Assembly (NCBI GenBank): GCA_951799425.1
Contig: OX637399.1
Location: 33,639,701 to 33,703,700 of the forward strand
Length of the DNA: 64,000 nucleotides
Source: Ilex aquifolium
Taxonomy: Eukaryota > Streptophyta > Magnoliopsida > Aquifoliales > Aquifoliaceae
Direction: 5' to 3'
The notes under the pieces are model-generated. The model was not told the DNA's origin, did not search any database, and saw nothing but the letters and a program-made list of their open reading frames with translations. The position numbers and the translations under genes are program-made. Each line of letters begins with the position of its first letter. Position 1 is the first letter of the stretch. Shown here in pieces: positions 34,611-44,158 of the stretch.

Positions 34611-36041
34611 TCAATTTTTGGTTGGGTAGGCCGTAAGGTATGTCTGGAACACAGCTAGGATAGTCTGCATGATACTCAAGGTAATGGCAAAAATTGCAAG
34701 AACAAAAGCAATGACTGTCCATGGACTGCTGAAATGAGCATGTTTCCATTCAGCCATCCAAACTTTCGTTTTGTTCTTATAATGGTTTTCAATGCACTCT
34801 TTAACATGGGCATAACCATGAGGGTTGGGCACCAGATCTGTGGCAATCTCATTGAACAGATCAGCCACCTGTTCGTCGCTGCCGAGGAAGTTGAGGAGTA
34901 CCCCCTTGGACCTTAGCTCCTCCACATCTTTATCATGATCAATGATTGAGTCCATGAAACAAACATAAGAGGTGACCCCAAAGTCATCAGGAGTGTCAGG
35001 ACAAGCTTCGTAGGCAACCAAGTTGAGAAGCATTGACTTGGTGGAGTCGTCGATGGTGATTGGAGGAAGCTTGAGGTGTGAAGAGAAGCCAGAAGATTCG
35101 AACTTGATGTCTGAAAAACGGTGGCTCTTGCTTCGCTTGAAATGGATCCCTACCGTCCTAAGCTCCTTGGCCGAGCGGTAGGAGAACCACTCACCCCTTA
35201 GGTAACACCCTCCTTCATTAAAAGCACTAACATCAATGAATTGTTCTCGAACAATCTCAAGAAGATGTGTTGGTGGATGGTCACGATCTGATCTCTCCTC
35301 GAGCCCTGGAGGGCCTTCTGGTTGTGCCCTCTGGCGGTTTATGAACATGGTGATCATTTTTTCCCCTTCATTCCTTTCAAACCTCCAATTCATTAACACT
35401 TTGAGGACTTGAAAGGGTAGTTGATTTTCTAGTAAGAAAAAATCACGACGCACAAAAGCCATATCATGGCTTTTCATCTTCAAATCTTTAGGGTTACCAT
35501 GGACCAAACAGTAGATGAATTGGAGAAGAAAGCAACCATCGAGGAACATCATACGAGCAAATGCCTTATCATCAAAGGATTCTGTTGAGTCCTCGGTGTA
35601 ACATTTCCTCGCACCCTCCACCCCCTCTTCCAACCTTTTGTATAGCTCTTGAATTGATACTTTACATTTTTTGGCATATTGCTTTGCCAGATAATCTTTA
35701 TGCTTCTCCATAGGTTCGAGCTCGGACTTGCCATGGTGGAAGGGGCCGATTGCAACGACGAGGGGATCATAGCACTTCTTGTTGGATTCGATCCCACGAA
35801 GCATTGGTGGAACCTTCTGTATCTTGGGATTCGCCAACGCGCTGCCCCCGGATAGACCCCCTTCGTTGGTTAAGGATCTTAGCCATTCATTGTCACCAGT
35901 TGGATCGATTTGAATGCTTAACTCCTCAATAACAGGGGCATGTAAGTTTCTGCCACTGCTCCCTTGACCCTCCTCTCTTCGAACCATTGTCCTCCTTCTA
36001 GACACCTCCTCCATGACAATCATCTCTTCTGGAGCTGCCAT
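34611..36041 (-). CDS. DUF247 family protein, 476 aa, intronless
   Basis: The start is the ATG at 36041; an upstream in-frame TTG at 36059 is not a credible start. The DUF247 (UPF0481) layout is clear. The entry motif VPPMLRGIESNKKCYDP is followed by VAIGPFHHGKSELEPMEKHK, the FLDGCFLLQF core, and FFLLENQLPFQVL. A stretch of conserved hydrophobic segments then leads to a C-terminal membrane helix (about residues 443-468, WTVIAFVLAIFAITLSIMQT). Family members are plant membrane-anchored proteins of unknown biochemistry; some in grasses are tied to self-incompatibility. Single-exon structure and length are normal for the family. No frameshift or stop is seen, so the gene appears intact. It lies about 1 kb from the Tat retrotransposon insertion. 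Confidence 0.93.
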   Translation of the reverse strand: MAAPEEMIVMEEVSRRRTMVRREEGQGSSGRNLHAPVIEELSIQIDPTGDNEWLRSLTNEGGLSGGSALANPKIQKVPPMLRGIESNKKCYDPLVVAIGPFHHGKSELEPMEKHKDYLAKQYAKKCKVSIQELYKRLEEGVEGARKCYTEDSTESFDDKAFARMMFLDGCFLLQFIYCLVHGNPKDLKMKSHDMAFVRRDFFLLENQLPFQVLKVLMNWRFERNEGEKMITMFINRQRAQPEGPPGLEERSDRDHPPTHLLEIVREQFIDVSAFNEGGCYLRGEWFSYRSAKELRTVGIHFKRSKSHRFSDIKFESSGFSSHLKLPPITIDDSTKSMLLNLVAYEACPDTPDDFGVTSYVCFMDSIIDHDKDVEELRSKGVLLNFLGSDEQVADLFNEIATDLVPNPHGYAHVKECIENHYKNKTKVWMAEWKHAHFSSPWTVIAFVLAIFAITLSIMQTILAVFQTYLTAYPTKN

Positions 36042-36694
36042 TTTGGGGGGTTTAGCCAAGGTGAATATGCTACTATGGAATGTTTGAGGTCATTCATACT
36101 ATAAGTACTGTGTATAATTAGTTTTTTGCTTTTTGTTCTTTTACTTGTGAAAATTTTCTTGCTCATCAAGCTTGGAAAATGCTCTCCTAAAGAAATAGTA
36201 TTGTATTCTCTCTTCTTTAGTTTTAGAATAAAATTGAAAAAAGAAAAAGTTAAAGAGGTAAAGAAAAAAGGAGAAAATATACAATGCAACGGTGATACTG
36301 TGTCAGCATTGACGACATGGTATCATCAACCTATAGTAAAATTTCAAATAGGTAAAGTGAACTCCACTTTGGTAGTCATTGACTTACATAGAAGAATAAT
36401 GAGTAATTATCTGTTTACCGTTACAATGAATATTTTTTCAGAAAGAAGGGAGATTTGAAAGAAGTGAATGATCTTTCAATCTTGAATGAATCAGATACAA
36501 TCAACCATTTTCATAACCTGGTAAACAATGAAACTGCAACTGCCCTCATTGCAGCTAGCTCCATGTTGTTGTTAACCTTATGGTCCATAAAATGCAAAAC
36601 TAAATATTCATGATATCCTAAATGTTCTCTTTAATAAGGTTGTTTCACCAGGTTTTCTACCCTATACAACTTTGACCCAAAAAATTGGGAAGAG

Positions 36695-36850
36695 AAGAAT
36701 ACCTTATACAACTGCCCACATTAAGCATGATGTGTAAAGTCAAAAAGAATACCTTCCTTATACAACTGCCCACATTAAGCATACAACTTTTACCCTATAC
36801 AACTGCCGACATTAAGCATGATGTGCAAAGTCAAAAAGAATACCTTCCTT
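36695..36850. repeat. Irregular tandem repeat upstream of DUF247
   Basis: Three copies of an ACAACTGCC(C/G)ACATTAAGCAT motif. Two of them are followed by GATGTG(T/C)AAAGTC and AAAAAGAATACCTTCC. Confidence 0.85.
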
Positions 36851-37048
36851 GTACTTGCTGCATTTAGATAAAGATATAACACCCCCTCCCCCACCCCCCC
36901 AAATGACAAGGTATACTTCCACCACAAGTTTGATTTTTAGACATTTTGTAGATCTCTTTCCTGTATTGGGAAGAGAAGAATAATACTTTTCCCTTTGAGC
37001 TGCTGAAAGGAATAATAGAACCCTTTAATGCCAACTAAAGCAAACAAG

Positions 37049-37053
37049 AAGAC
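37049..37053. repeat. Target-site duplication AAGAC, left copy
   Basis: AAGAC directly precedes the left LTR; the same five bases follow the right LTR at 50413-50417. A 5-bp duplication is standard for Gypsy integrases. Confidence 0.95.
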
Positions 37054-37773
37054 TGATGGCGTAAACCTTCGGATACGAGCTATAGGACCAAATTAATTGG
37101 CGTGAGCAGTTTGCATGGGGACTAATATGGCATCTGAGCTACAAGGCTCGTGAAGTGGGGAATGAAAGCTCTAATTAGTCGTGTGTAATGTGTGAAATAC
37201 AATAGAAATATAGTGGTTCACCGGCTGATGAGCTCGGCTAGTCCACTCTCTAATGGAGGCTCTTGCTCCTGTCTCTTTATTGATCTAATTCAATAAGTTA
37301 CAACAGAATTCTCAAGGTATTAGGGTTTCAAGTTTTTTTTCTTCTTTTCTCAATGGAAGCTGCCCCTCCTCTTTATAGCCTCATGCTTACCTCTAATTCG
37401 GGGTTACTTCCTTTATTGTAGGGATCGTCCCTATCTTCTTCTATAATCTCGGGCTTTCCTAAACCCCTTATGGCTGACCGCGGATGGCGAGTTCTCTGCC
37501 TTGTGTTAGGGGATTCTCTCCTTGGTTTTAGGATAGGATCCTGGCTGGTAGCGGATTTCTTGCCTTGGATTGACTTAACTCCCCCTGTTCGGGTATCTAC
37601 TGCCTTTTTACTGCCCTCTCATTGTTTCTTTAGCTCATGTCTTTAGTTGGGAATATAAGTTCCGATTGGGCGAGCTCAGACCTTGCTGGATGAGCTCAGC
37701 TTAGTTCTCCATAAACTCCCGAACTGAGCTCTTTTCCTGAGCTCAGATCTGGGGTTTACTTTAGGTGTCATCA
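37054..37773 (-). repeat. 3' LTR of the Tat element (left copy)
   Basis: 720 bp, TGATGGCG...GTCATCA. It differs from the right LTR at 37491 (G here, A at 50130) and 37568 (G here, A at 50207). Confidence 0.98.
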
Positions 37774-37792
37774 GTTGCCCCCCAGCCCTTGC
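37774..37792 (-). other. Candidate polypurine tract of the Tat element
   Basis: On the minus strand the last bases before the 3' LTR read AAGGGCTGGGGGGCAAC, a G-rich run interrupted by pyrimidines. The place is right for the plus-strand primer, but the tract is not pure purine. Confidence 0.45.
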
Positions 37793-37842
37793 CTTGAGTT
37801 AGCTCAGGCAGGGGATGACCTGCACAAGACGAGTTACACATG

Positions 37843-37859
37843 CACGTGGCTAACACGTG
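37843..37859 (+). promoter_or_regulatory. Paired G-boxes upstream of the first antisense gene
   Basis: CACGTG occurs at 37843-37848 and again at 37854-37859, five bases apart, just inside the LTR and about 560 bp upstream of the first antisense gene's ATG. G-boxes bind plant bHLH and bZIP factors. Their use as a promoter for this gene is inference. Confidence 0.45.
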
Positions 37860-38414
37860 ACTGGAGGATTTCTGACGGTTTGTAGTCATCATGACTTTCC
37901 TCGATTCCCGCGCATGTCTCAGCCCACGTCTCCCCAGCTTTAAATGCTCAAAACGGCTATCTAAACCGCTTCTTCGCACTATTCATCTTCTTTACTGCTC
38001 TCCCTATTTTCTCTGCAACTTCGGACCGTGGTACCCTTCTGTTTTCTTGCTTGAAATCGCATTTCCAGCCCTTGTTTAGAAGACTCGCATCGCCTCCTTC
38101 CTCCGATAGTGCCCCAGGTTTCCGTTCGCTGCCATTTCTGAGTTAGGTACGTCCTTTGCCCCCCTTTTCCTCTTCCTTTTGCTCTGGATCCCTCGAATTC
38201 GAGGTGGTTACTGCATTTTTGGGCTTTTCGATTCTTTTACTTTTGGAATCGCGACCATTGCTTAGCTCCCCTTCCTCATTTCGTCGATTGGAGCTCTATA
38301 ATCCACATCCTTGCCGTCGGGAGTTACTGTGCTGACCCTAGGGTTATTAGGGAGAGTTTGATCAGTGTTCCCCCTCTCTATCGCTCTTTTATCCTTCCTT
38401 TTTCCTGCCCGACC

Positions 38415-41032
38415 ATGTCTGCCTCTTCTGGAGCCACGCGTTCCTCTGTTTCACTTTTAGGGTCTAGGTCAGCCGAGGAAGATACTGAATTAGGGGAGGT
38501 AGGTGAGGAGATAGATAATTTCCCTGGGGTGGATGTTGTAGAAACCGAGGTCGGTACTGAGGGACCTCCTTCCCAGCCTTCTCCTGTGTCCTCCAAGCCC
38601 AACAAAGGCAAGGGCAAGGTTAGCGGAGTCGGGGTTGAGGAAAAAACCTCGTACTTGGGGCTTGCTTTTAAGCATGCTGAATCGGTGGGGTACAGTAAAG
38701 AGGCCCCTGGGCTAATGAAAACCTATAAGGTTCGGTATGGTTTTCCTCCTGGGGTCGAACCCTGGTGTCCAGACCAATCCGTCTACTATGTAGAAAAGGT
38801 GCACAATAGGGTCTGCTTTTTCCTTGCCGCTTTTGACAACGGCCTTCGCTTTCCTGTGCACCCCTTCATCAAGGCCGTTCTGCAGCATTTTCATGTGTGC
38901 CCTTCCCAGATTTCCCCCAACTTCTATGGCGTCATGGTTGGTCTGTTAGTCATATTTAAGAAGCATAAACTTGGGATTCCTAGCATTCCTTTGTTCTTAG
39001 AGCTCTTCAATGTTAAACCGACCTCCGGAGGCTTCTTGTACGCCTCCAAGCGTGCCAGCATTAGGCAGCTCATCTCTGATATTCCGACCTCCCATAAACA
39101 CTGGAAGGAACATTTCTTCTTTGTCGGGGGCGCCAATTGGGAGTACAACCCTGCTGATAAAACAGACACACTCGGTATTCCTACGGCCTGGGCTGAACCA
39201 GATAATTTGCGTGAGTCCTTACTTAAGTCCGAGCTCTGATCTGACATTCGCCGGCCCCTCACCTTTTTCTCACTTGCCTACTTTCTTTCTCTCAGGTGAA
39301 CGCTACGAGCTCAGTCCTGAGGACAAAAAGGTGCTAGCCAAGTTGGAAAAGATCAAGCCAGAGAAGTACGCCGACTTGATTGAGTCAAGGAACCTAGTAC
39401 AGCTAGGTCTGAGTCTTCCTGTGGCGACTTTAGCGATCCCATTATCTGTTTTAGGGGCTGACGAAGGTAATTTCAACTTTTCCTTTCTTCATCATTTTCC
39501 CTTCTCTTCTCTTTTCCTTTACCTTATCCTATTTCTTCCAGATCTTCCGGGTCCTTCTACCATGAAATCTACCCCAGAAGAGATCCAGGCCAAGGTGGAT
39601 GAGCTAATGAGAGGTGGTAGATCTAGCAAGCGCAAGGCCCGGGCTAGTACTGGGAGTGGTCCAGGTACCCGGGCCAAAATCCCCAGATTGGAGGTATCTT
39701 CCTCCCCCTCTGCAGCGGAGGGACAGGTTCCAAGTAAGGCTCCACTCTCCTCCTCTGGGACTCCACAAACTGCAACCGCCTTTTCTCCTCCAGTGGCCCC
39801 TTCTAGGTTGACGTCTGCTCAAGAGGGGGGTCAAGCTTCCCCTTCTTCTTCTGAGGTCGAGGAGGCTTTGAAATTGGTTCCCGACCTTCAGCCCGAGAGT
39901 TTCAAATACAGCGCTTCTGGGAAGGTGATTGAGAAAGAGAGAAAATCTGCGGAGGAAGATGAGGACTCCTTTTTCGACAACATGGATCTTGCTGCGGGAG
40001 CTCTGTCTTCTATATTTTCTGAGGCTGATGTCTTGAAGGCCGCTTCCATGCCACTGGAGGAGTCCATCGACTCAGCTCTTCAAGGAGCAGCCGCTGTAAG
40101 TGCTAATTCCCTTCTTTGTTTGTCCATTCTAGTTTCATGGTCTGTTGCAACCTGCTGAGCTTTCCTTATTCTCTTAGGCTGCCCTCCATGTAAAAGGTCT
40201 GCTGCATCGGGTTAGGTCCCAAGAGAGCTCTTTTCAGGTCTTGAAGAAGTTTAAGACCAAGGTTTCTGAACTGTCTCTCGAGAATGAAGACCTCAGGGCT
40301 CGGGTGGAGAGCCTCAAAGTACAAATGGAGGGCCTCAACGAGCAGACGATGAAGCAAGCTTCTGATCTCAAGCATACGTTGACAGTCAAGGTCAGAGCTG
40401 AGGAGGGGGAGAAGAAGGCTCGGGATGAGCTGAAGTTGGTTAAGGAAGACCTGCAGGTTAAGGTCGAGGCGTGGTCCAAGGCTAACCAGGAGGCCTTCGA
40501 TGCCAAGAAAGAGCTCATCCAGGCCAATCAAGACTATCTTACCCTCAGCGAGGCTAACGGCAAACTCTGTGAGGAGCTCGAGGAGCAGAAAAGTTTGGTC
40601 CAACAGAAGGACAAAGAGATCGCCGAGCTGAGAGACGAGGCCACCACCCTGTGGGCTACCGGATGGCTTGCTTTCAGGCGCAAGGCTATCAAAACTTTTC
40701 CAGACCTTAACTTCAATTTTTCTACCCCTACCACAGAAGAATTGGAGGAGTCTAGCTCTGATAACGAGGAGGATGCCTCAGTTTCCCCCGCTGCTGCTTC
40801 GAGTCAGGACATACCTGCCCCTGGGACCTCTAGAGCTCTTGTCGTGCTTCCTGAGCCTTCAACAGCGATCCCTGAGCTCATTGGTGTAGATCCTGCTGTT
40901 GCACCAATTTCTGCAAACTTGGTGTCTGAAACCCTTGCCCAAAATCCTGAATCAACGGAAGCGGGGTCCCAAGACATTCCTGGAAGCTCTCCCCTAGCTC
41001 CTATTGCTGAAGGCCCTTCTGCTGAGCCCTAA
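38415..41032 (+). CDS. Tat antisense gene 1: Transposase_28-like domain plus coiled coil, 791 aa, four exons
   Basis: Exons: 38415-39210, 39296-39466, 39542-40095 and 40178-41032. All three introns are short (75-85 bp) and GT-AG, and the joined frame is 792 codons. An in-frame TTG at 38358 lies upstream, but ATG at 38415 (CGACCATGT) is the natural start. After an acidic, Ser-rich N-terminus, residues about 95-250 (GLRFPVHPFIKAVLQHF, HKHWKEHFFFVGG) resemble the plant-transposon domain called Transposase_28. The middle is Ser/Pro-rich. Residues about 520-660 form a long heptad-rich coiled coil (LEEQKSLVQQKDKEIAEL), followed by GWLAFRRKAIKTFPDL and a low-complexity tail. The gene lies opposite to gag-pol. 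Its function is unknown; despite the domain name it has no transposase residues I can see. Confidence 0.85.
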
Positions 41033-41494
41033 TTTGGGCTTGGTCCTCGTGTTACTTTGTGAACCTTATCTTTCTTTTCTTTTGTTGGTTTAGCATCCAT
41101 ATGCGTATACATATCTCTGATTTTTAATTTGGACTTCAACTGCTCACTTACCTGCTTTGCTTTATTTGCTCAGTATATATTCCCCTGCCCCCTTTTGCTT
41201 TGAGTGGGGCCGTGCACTTCTTGAAGCAAAAATACTAGATTGAATAGTAAGGGAGACTTGGTGTTATGCTCAACTGATTTTCCTGTGTTTTTGAGTTCGG
41301 TAAAGAGTATCTTGGGGATCCCTTCCCTCTTCTTCTTTGTTCTGAGCTGTTTGACTTGGTATTCTGAACTGGCGTGCTCCTCCTGAGCTATATAGCTCGA
41401 GTATGTTAGGCTGTGAGTTCTTCCCGAGCTGTACAATTCTTTCTATGAACCATAAAAGCTCTTACTGAGCTTTTTGGCTCTGCTGTCTGAACTC

Positions 41495-41499
<5 letters not shown>

Positions 41500-41537
<38 letters not shown>
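41500..41537. repeat. T38 homopolymer between the two antisense genes
   Basis: An uninterrupted run of 38 T residues about 470 bp beyond the stop of antisense gene 1. On the element's coding strand it is an A-run. Confidence 0.95.
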
Positions 41538-41538
<1 letters not shown>

Positions 41539-42012
41539 AGAAGGATAACAAATTTCATTGCTCTTATTTTCTGAGAAGAGAATACTTTCTTCTACTCTTC
41601 ATATTTCTTTTCCCCTGCCTTGCTTTAAGGAGTGCTTTTTCGACAGGGCTAGGCTCAAATACGGAGGATATGTGGCTTGACGGGGTCAGAATGTTTCCTC
41701 GTTGTTTTGAACGCAATATAAGGAGGGGGGGTAGTATCTGATTTCTTTTCCCGCGTTTTTCTCTCAACATCTTCCTATAACCGTCACGTCTTTCCCCTTT
41801 CCATAACCGCAACCACTTTCCATAACCGTAGCCCCTTTCCATAACCGCTACTACTTTCCACAACCGTCCCTACCTTCATTGATTAGGAAACCAAACAGGC
41901 GACCTGATTCCCTATTTTTTGGCTCTTTGTTTCCTGAAAAGCACCCAAGTGTGTGACATATTCTTGACTTTCTTCTTGATTTCTTGCGTCTTTTTCCTTA
42001 CCAGCGCTTTCG

Positions 42013-43101
42013 ATGGCTGCCCCTGCTTCTTCTCTGTTCCATGAACGATCCTCCTCTGGAATCAAATGGAAGTGGCATCGTCGCTATTTGTCCCCCTCAA
42101 TACTTGAATCTTCTGATTTAGTGGACATCAAGAAACGTTTTTTTCCTGATCTTGATTTGCCTTTGCGAGTCTCTTCCTCCGACGAGCCTTGCAATTACCT
42201 CCCCCGAGGGGAGGTCTGTTTCTTCGAAGGTGCTATGGGCATGGGACTTCGCCTTCCCATTCATCCGGCCATTGGGCGAGTTCTTGCCTATTATGGCCTG
42301 TGCCCTTCTCGCCTCTCTCCACGAGGATGGGCTGCTATGATAAGCTTTTTCTTGTTCTGCCGCTTGCATGCTCTTGGCAGGTTCCCCTTTGTCTCTGAGT
42401 TCCTGTATTTCTTTGAGATTGAGGAAGATGATGCCCCCTGCTTCAGTTTCTTCCGTTGGAGGGATTTCAATTTACGCCCTCTGGTTCTAGATCTTCCCTC
42501 CAACCCTGAAGGGTGGTCTGAGCGTTTCTTCTTCGCTTCTGGAGAGGCTTGGAGGTCTCCTGAGGATCGCTGTCGTAAAGCCAGGATTCCTCGGTCCTGG
42601 AAGAGCTTCTCTCGTATTGGTAAGCTCGATCATGGCTCTTTTGAGTACTTTCCTTTTAAAAATATGCTCTGATTATGCCCTTGCTGTGTAGATCCACCTG
42701 ACCTGGATTTACCAGGGATGGTGAATATCAACGAGTTGTTGCTTGTGGAGTCTAAGACTTATTCCGAGCTGATGACGAGCGCAAACCTCTATTTGCTTGG
42801 GGCTGAGGCTACTGAGTTTGAGTTTTCCACTATTCCTTACTCTTCCTGGACCTCTTTCTCTGATTCTGATGAGGATGGGGATTCTGACAAGGATGGAAAC
42901 ACCGTCACGAGTTCGAGGAAGCGTAAAAGGGACGATTCCCCTTCTCCTGACTCTCTGTCCACCATCTTCCTTACCTCTATTGGTCAGAAGCTCCTTAACT
43001 CGCTTCAAAAGGCTGAGCAGGAAAGGGATGAGCTGAAGAAAGAGAATGCTAGCCTGAAGGGAGAGATTGCTGAGCTGAAAACTGAACTTAAGAAAGACTA
43101 G
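42013..43101 (+). CDS. Tat antisense gene 2: shorter paralogue, 338 aa, two exons
   Basis: Exons 42013-42619 and 42692-43101 joined by a 72-bp GT-AG intron, 339 codons in all. The start (TCGATGGCT) is in good context. Residues about 30-190 carry GLRLPIHPAIGRVLAYYG, CPSRLSPRGWAAMI and GWSERFFFASGEAW. They line up with GLRFPVHPFIKAVLQHF, CPSQISPNFYGVMV and HWKEHFFFVGGANW of antisense gene 1. The C-terminus has a short coiled coil (EQERDELKKENASLKGEI). The intron falls at the same place after the domain, and in the same phase, as intron 1 of gene 1. No Ser/Pro-rich middle is present. Function unknown. Confidence 0.83.
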
Positions 43102-43406
43102 GATCTTTGTTTCCTTGTATCGTTCTTTCTTTTCTTAAGCGATATCAGACTATGACTCTTTTTGTATTTGTCTGAATATTTGTACTGTCGGATATTTCGA
43201 ATGCCAGACTTTTCATTCATCTCGAATTCTGTTAGGTTATTTCAGCTTACTCTTCTCGTTCGAAACACGAACGTAGATGGAAAACAGAAGATCATGTCTG
43301 CTCTGACCTTACTTCTCATCTGACCTCATAGGTGTTCTCTGTTGTTCTGGACCTTTCGAGGTCTTTGGGTGTGTAGGCAGTGCACAAGGGTATCTGGTCC
43401 TGGGGG

Positions 43407-43490
43407 GAGGACCATTGGTGTCTCCAAGAAGCGTTCAGCCTTGAACTTGACTGTTGGTGTCTCCAAGAAGCGTTCAGCCTTGAACTTTGT
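43407..43490. repeat. Two direct copies of a 45-bp unit
   Basis: TTGGTGTCTCCAAGAAGCG followed by TTCAGCCTTGAACTT occurs twice in succession, downstream of antisense gene 2. Confidence 0.9.
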
Positions 43491-43620
43491 ACGAGCTGAA
43501 GAGCTCGTCTTTTGTTTATAAGCCTTTGAGGCTTATCCTGTAGTTATGAGCTGAAGAGCCCATTCTTTTTGTTATGGGCTGAAGAGCTCATCGGGTTTTT
43601 ATGAGCTTTGAAGCTTATCT

Positions 43621-44083
43621 TTTGTTTATGAGCTGAAGAGCTCATCTTGCATTTATAAGCTTTGAAGCTTATCTTTTGTTTATGAGCTGAAGAGCTCATC
43701 TTGCATTTATAAGCTTTGAAGCTTATCTTTTGTTTATGAGCTGAAGAGCTCATCTTGCATTTATAAGCTTTGAAGCTTATCGTTTGTTTATGAGCTGAAG
43801 AGCTCATCTTGCATTTATAAGCTTTGAAGCTTATCGTTTGTTTATGAGCTGAAGAGCTCATCTTGCATTTATAAGCTTTGAAGCTTATCGTTTGTTTATG
43901 AGCTGAAGAGCTCATCTTGCATTTATAAGCTTTGAAGCTTATCGTTTGTTTATGAGCTGAAGAGCTCATCCTGCATTTATAAGCTTTGAAGCTTATCGTT
44001 TGTTTATGAGCTGAAGAGCTCATCTTGCATTTATAAGCTTTGAAGCTTATCGTTTGTTTATGAGCTGAAGAGCTCATCTTGCT
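43621..44083. repeat. 54-bp tandem array with two hairpins per unit
   Basis: Units begin at 43621, 43675, 43729, 43783, 43837, 43891, 43945, 43999 and 44053 (the last is partial), nearly identical. Each holds two perfect inverted repeats: ATGAGCT-gaag-AGCTCAT and ATAAGCTT-tg-AAGCTTAT. More decayed copies extend left to about 43494. The array starts about 75 bp after the gag-pol stop, in the 3' untranslated part of the element. On the minus strand it stays open in one frame (54 is a multiple of 3), but this is not evidence of coding. Confidence 0.95.
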
Positions 44084-44158
44084 TCTTTGGAGACCATTGG
44101 AGGGTGAATAAAAGGCTTGCTCTTTCTTATTTAAAAGTAGTTCTATTACAAGTAACAC

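Larger units (their letters stand above)
36060..37053. other. Upstream region of the DUF247 gene with a short tandem repeat
   Basis: No gene was recognised. A repeat around TACAACTGCCCACATTAAGC occurs three times at 36703-36820, together with two copies of a longer unit ending GTCAAAAAGAATACCTTCC. The Tat retrotransposon is inserted at 37054. Confidence 0.55.

Noticed and set aside
36042-36059. Longer start for the DUF247 gene
   Set aside because: The codon at 36059 is TTG; the ATG at 36041 is the natural start.
38358-38414. Longer start for antisense gene 1
   Set aside because: The codon at 38358 is TTG. The first ATG in frame is at 38415, in reasonable context.
43621-44083. CRISPR-like array
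   Set aside because: The units are contiguous with no variable spacers, inside a plant retrotransposon; it is a simple tandem repeat.
43544-44158. 204-codon minus-strand frame right after the gag-pol stop, with 18-residue repeats (MSSSAHKQTISFKAYKC)
   Set aside because: It is the translation of the 54-bp tandem hairpin array, which stays open only because 54 is a multiple of 3. There is no independent coding signal.
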